DNA of 8,289 nucleotides. Origin: Acidobacteriota bacterium. Its GTDB lineage: Bacteria; Acidobacteriota; Terriglobia; Acidiferrales; UBA7541. A program made the translations under genes and the position numbers. This document shows positions 5,700 through 8,289 of this stretch, piece by piece. Below the pieces are notes generated by a model. The model saw only the letters and a list, made by a program, of their open reading frames with translations. It had not been told where the DNA came from and ran no database searches. Location: positions 1-8,289 of the forward strand of contig QHYF01000135.1 of the NCBI GenBank assembly GCA_003224075.1. Reading direction: 5' to 3'. Numbering within the stretch: the stretch's first letter is position 1; each line of letters starts with the position of its first letter.

Positions 5700-8289
5700 C
5701 TATTGAAGTGTGACCGCGAGCGTGACGGAGTGGCTGACGGCGAGGCTGCCCGAGCCGCCGCTGGCGGTCACGGTGACAATCGTTGCGGTTGCAGGGGGCG
5801 GGCCTGGAGGAGCAGCAGAGCCACTTGAGCCGCCGCATCCGGCGCATACGCCCAAAGAGCAAATGAGGACAAGGATCGCGCAGAGGAAGCCAGAATGGGG
5901 CTTTCTGCGCGATGCAAAGAGAAACAGGCCGGCCGCGGCGCTGAGTCCGCCCAGCGAGAGCGGTAGCTTTCGGAGAGGTACGGTGGACGCGGCGCGGAGT
6001 GACGCCTGCGCGGACCGCGTGATGGTGAGCGCCGTGGTCATGGAATCGAAGCCATCGAGCAGAAGCTGTGCGGGCTGAAAGCTGCAAGTTGCTCCAGCAG
6101 GCAGTCCGGAACAGGCAAGCGAGACGTTGCCGAAAAAGCCGATGCCGGGACCCGGACTGAGAAGCACCGTGGCTCGGCCGGGTGCGGCGGCGGTAACCGT
6201 CAAATTGCCGGGGTTGACGGCAATTTGAAAATCAGGGATGCCAACAAATAGCTTGCTTGGGGGCGAGGTTGAACCGTTGAAATTGGAATCGCCCGAGTAA
6301 ACAGCGGTGACGCTGTGGGCGCCGTTCGCCAATTGCGGCAAGGTGATAACGGCAAACAAGTTTTGAATCTGGACGGGATTGCCGAGAGCTGTTGTGCCGT
6401 CAAGGAATTGCACGGTTCCCGTGGGGCCCGCAGTGCCATTGGGGAAGACGATGGCCTCCAAGGTGACGGGGGAATTGGGCAGAGCGCCGGTGGGAGCGAA
6501 CAAGAATGTTTCCGTGGTGCCTTTTGTGATGGTGACGCTCACCGGGCCGGCGCTGCTGGGCTGGAAGCTGGGATCACCGGAATAGGACGCGTTCAAAGAA
6601 TGGCTTCCGATGGCAAGCGACGTTACCGTGATGGAAGCATTGCCTTGAACGTTCAGGGGAGCGGTGAGCAGATTTGTCGTGCTGCCGTTAAAAGTGTCAG
6701 AGAAGGAGACCGTTCCGGTGGCGGCTCCTTGTTGAGATACGCCGGAGACGCCGACCTCGAGAAAGAGGAAATTGCTGAAGGTCGTGGAAGCCGCGGAGGA
6801 CGTAAAAGTCATTTTGCTGGGTTCGGAATTCACGGTGAGCGGCACGCCGCTGGAGACACTGGCGCCGAACGTGCCGTCCCCACCATAACTTGCGGTAACG
6901 GAATAACTGCCGCCGGGCAGGGTTGTTACCGGGGAGGATATGGAACCACTGGTGAGGCTGCCAAGGTTCACGGTCTGAGGGCCGCCTGTCAAGAGTGCCA
7001 CGCCGCCCGTAGGGGTTCCCGTGCCGGTTGCTGGAGCCACGGTCACAGACGCGGTCACAGGTTGACCGTGCGTTACGCTGTTGGGCGTGAGCTGCAGCGC
7101 GGTGCTCGTAGCGCGGAATGTGTTTGTCACGTTTTGCCAGCCAGCGACGAGATTGGCGGCATTGATGGAACCGAGACCCGTGGCCATATCGTATCCGGCT
7201 ATGGCCGGAAAACCAGTTTGTCCGGGCACACTGTTATTGCCCTGCGTGGTGTCATTGAAAATGCAAGTGCTCTGGGGACCCGTGGAAGCGTTGCAGTTTG
7301 CAGCCGTTTGGCCGGCAGCGAGCGGATAAAGGACGAAATCCGCCTGTCCCTGCCGTGAATTGGCCTTCTGAAGAACGAGTGCCATGATGCCGGCGAAGGT
7401 GGGTGCGGCCGCCGAAGTGCCACCCACGACCTCCGCTTCGATGAGTTGGCCCTGGCCGTCGGTCAGACAGAATCCGTCCTGGCAAAGCAAGTAGCCATCG
7501 TGTTGACCGGCTGCGTTCAGCGAGACATCGGGCAGATCGCGCTTGCCATCGGTGGGTACGCCGGGCCCGGTCTGCCAGGAGGGCTTACTATAAAGTTGGC
7601 TTGGCCCGCCGCCGGTTGCAAACAGCGTGAAAAAGCCGCACTGCGTGGGGTCGGCGCAGCTCTCATTCCAGGCTGTTTCCGGAATGTAGCCAAGCGCTGA
7701 GGATTGGTCGGGCCCGTTGGTGGCCGCCCAGTAGGTGCTGTCGGCTCCGTTTTCGTTGAACTGCGTCCCACCGGCCGCGACGTTGAAAGGCGTGGAGGCC
7801 AGACCGTTGACAGCGAGTCCGTGAGTGGCTGGCTGGCCCTCCGGAAAATCGCATCCGGCCGCGCCAGTATCACCGCTGGCGACAACGACCGTGATGCCTT
7901 GGGCGGCGGCCTGCTCCCACAAGTTGTTGATGAAAGCGGTCTCCGTTTGCCCAAGACCCGCTTCGCAGGCGCCGAAGCTCGCACTGAGGATGGGAGCAAG
8001 ATTGTTGTCCACGATATAGAGGGCCGACAGATCAACGCCATCGGTTGCGTTGGTGCTGGCAGACACGACGAGCTTGATCGTGGCCTTCGGCGCGACCGCT
8101 CCCGACCACTCCACGTCCAAGTCCGCTTCCGCTTCTTCCAGGCCAAAGAAATTTCCGGGGTCCGGACCGTCGAGAATGATTTGGGGATCATTCGACGGAA
8201 GCCCAAAGGCAAGGCGAAAAACTTGAATGTCAGAAAGATTGATGTTCGTTCGTGCGACGATGGCAATGCTTTGGCCGGTCCCGTCGATC
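5700..8289 (-). CDS. S53 (sedolisin/kumamolisin-like) serine-carboxyl protease with Ig-like repeats and C-terminal membrane module, 5' end missing
   Basis: The frame is open to the window edge, giving 862 visible residues; the signal peptide and pro-domain lie outside. Visible residue 1 begins IDGTGQSIAIVA, the usual start of the mature catalytic domain. Catalytic positions are Glu54 and Asp58 (EADLDVEW), Asp140 (VVASGDTGAAGC, oxyanion) and Ser292 (VVGGTSAAAPTFAG). Asp346 (IFNDTTQGNN) and YDMATGLGSINAANL fit the calcium-binding end near 384. Three Ig-like domains follow (about 393-487, 488-588, 589-683), each ending in a SVTAxYxGD-like strand. A fourth beta domain runs 685-760 (SLACSGLPAGATCSF). 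A membrane module comes next: hydrophobic 776-792, SRRK, hydrophobic 800-817, then GCGG. A final beta tail ends VTLAVTLQ. Family knowledge implies a secreted acid-active endopeptidase; the tail suggests cell-surface retention. A TTG at 8120 is internal, not the start. Confidence 0.9.
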   Translation of the reverse strand, partial: IDGTGQSIAIVARTNINLSDIQVFRLAFGLPSNDPQIILDGPDPGNFFGLEEAEADLDVEWSGAVAPKATIKLVVSASTNATDGVDLSALYIVDNNLAPILSASFGACEAGLGQTETAFINNLWEQAAAQGITVVVASGDTGAAGCDFPEGQPATHGLAVNGLASTPFNVAAGGTQFNENGADSTYWAATNGPDQSSALGYIPETAWNESCADPTQCGFFTLFATGGGPSQLYSKPSWQTGPGVPTDGKRDLPDVSLNAAGQHDGYLLCQDGFCLTDGQGQLIEAEVVGGTSAAAPTFAGIMALVLQKANSRQGQADFVLYPLAAGQTAANCNASTGPQSTCIFNDTTQGNNSVPGQTGFPAIAGYDMATGLGSINAANLVAGWQNVTNTFRATSTALQLTPNSVTHGQPVTASVTVAPATGTGTPTGGVALLTGGPQTVNLGSLTSGSISSPVTTLPGGSYSVTASYGGDGTFGASVSSGVPLTVNSEPSKMTFTSSAASTTFSNFLFLEVGVSGVSQQGAATGTVSFSDTFNGSTTNLLTAPLNVQGNASITVTSLAIGSHSLNASYSGDPSFQPSSAGPVSVTITKGTTETFLFAPTGALPNSPVTLEAIVFPNGTAGPTGTVQFLDGTTALGNPVQIQNLFAVITLPQLANGAHSVTAVYSGDSNFNGSTSPPSKLFVGIPDFQIAVNPGNLTVTAAAPGRATVLLSPGPGIGFFGNVSLACSGLPAGATCSFQPAQLLLDGFDSMTTALTITRSAQASLRAASTVPLRKLPLSLGGLSAAAGLFLFASRRKPHSGFLCAILVLICSLGVCAGCGGSSGSAAPPGPPPATATIVTVTASGGSGSLAVSHSVTLAVTLQ
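6240..7112 (-). repeat. Three tandem Ig-like (Big_3_5-type) domains in the protease
   Basis: Approximate domain spans are 7112-6828, 6827-6525 and 6524-6240. Each has PVT-type strands, a GTV-FxDG-like hairpin (GGVALLTGG, GTVSFSDTF, GTVQFLDGT) and a closing SYSVTASYGGDGTF / SHSLNASYSGDPSF / AHSVTAVYSGDSNF motif. The copies are clearly diverged in sequence, so this is an old duplication. They probably act as a stalk or in binding substrate or cell surface. Confidence 0.8.

Noticed and set aside
6315..7358. 347-codon plus-strand reading frame opposite the protease
   Set aside because: It is antisense to conserved S53 and Ig-like sequence, has low-complexity Gly/Arg-rich text with no domain, and is a GC-rich shadow frame.

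Overview
The window looks like part of a chromosome from an acidobacterium (Acidobacteriota, Koribacter/Solibacter-like). The basis is gene content. It has a TonB-dependent transporter with an N-terminal carboxypeptidase-regulatory domain and the conserved plug text typical of that phylum. It also has a sedolisin (S53) protease carrying tandem Ig-like domains and a C-terminal membrane module, and GC-rich codon use. The assignment rests on recall of these families, not on a search.

Layout. Positions 1-3396 (+) hold the tail of a Gly/Pro-rich protein, then a large TonB-dependent receptor gene broken by one frame change near 1488. A 52-residue, very basic small protein follows (3426-3584, +), its start codon inside a hairpin. 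Facing it is a minus-strand pair: a peroxiredoxin-like thioredoxin-fold protein (4235-3741), coupled by an ATGA overlap to what looks like a frameshifted ~50-residue gene (3744-3591). Positions 4236-4777 contain no convincing protein gene. They hold three TGCACA boxes at exact 10-bp spacing, a sigma70-like promoter, and three tandem 76-nt units each ending in a GC-rich hairpin; the last hairpin is a strong intrinsic terminator. A possible 32-residue ORF (4778-4876) precedes an intact calcineurin-like metallophosphoesterase gene (4903-5625, +). The rest (8289-5700, -) is the catalytic and C-terminal part of the S53 protease, whose start lies beyond the window.

The most interesting element is the 4409-4726 unit. 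Direct-repeat operator, promoter, three related hairpin modules and terminator line up as a self-contained candidate small RNA gene of about 237 nt. Paired changes between copies support the hairpins. Two units can also form a second, mutually exclusive hairpin that the third has lost in favour of the terminator stem. I do not recognise it as a known RNA family.

The receptor and its upstream partner probably form an outer-membrane uptake operon. The peroxiredoxin, phosphoesterase and protease show no obvious pathway link to it or to each other. The two frame breaks (near 1488 and 3675-3690) may be real decay or sequencing/assembly errors; the other coding regions read through without interruption.
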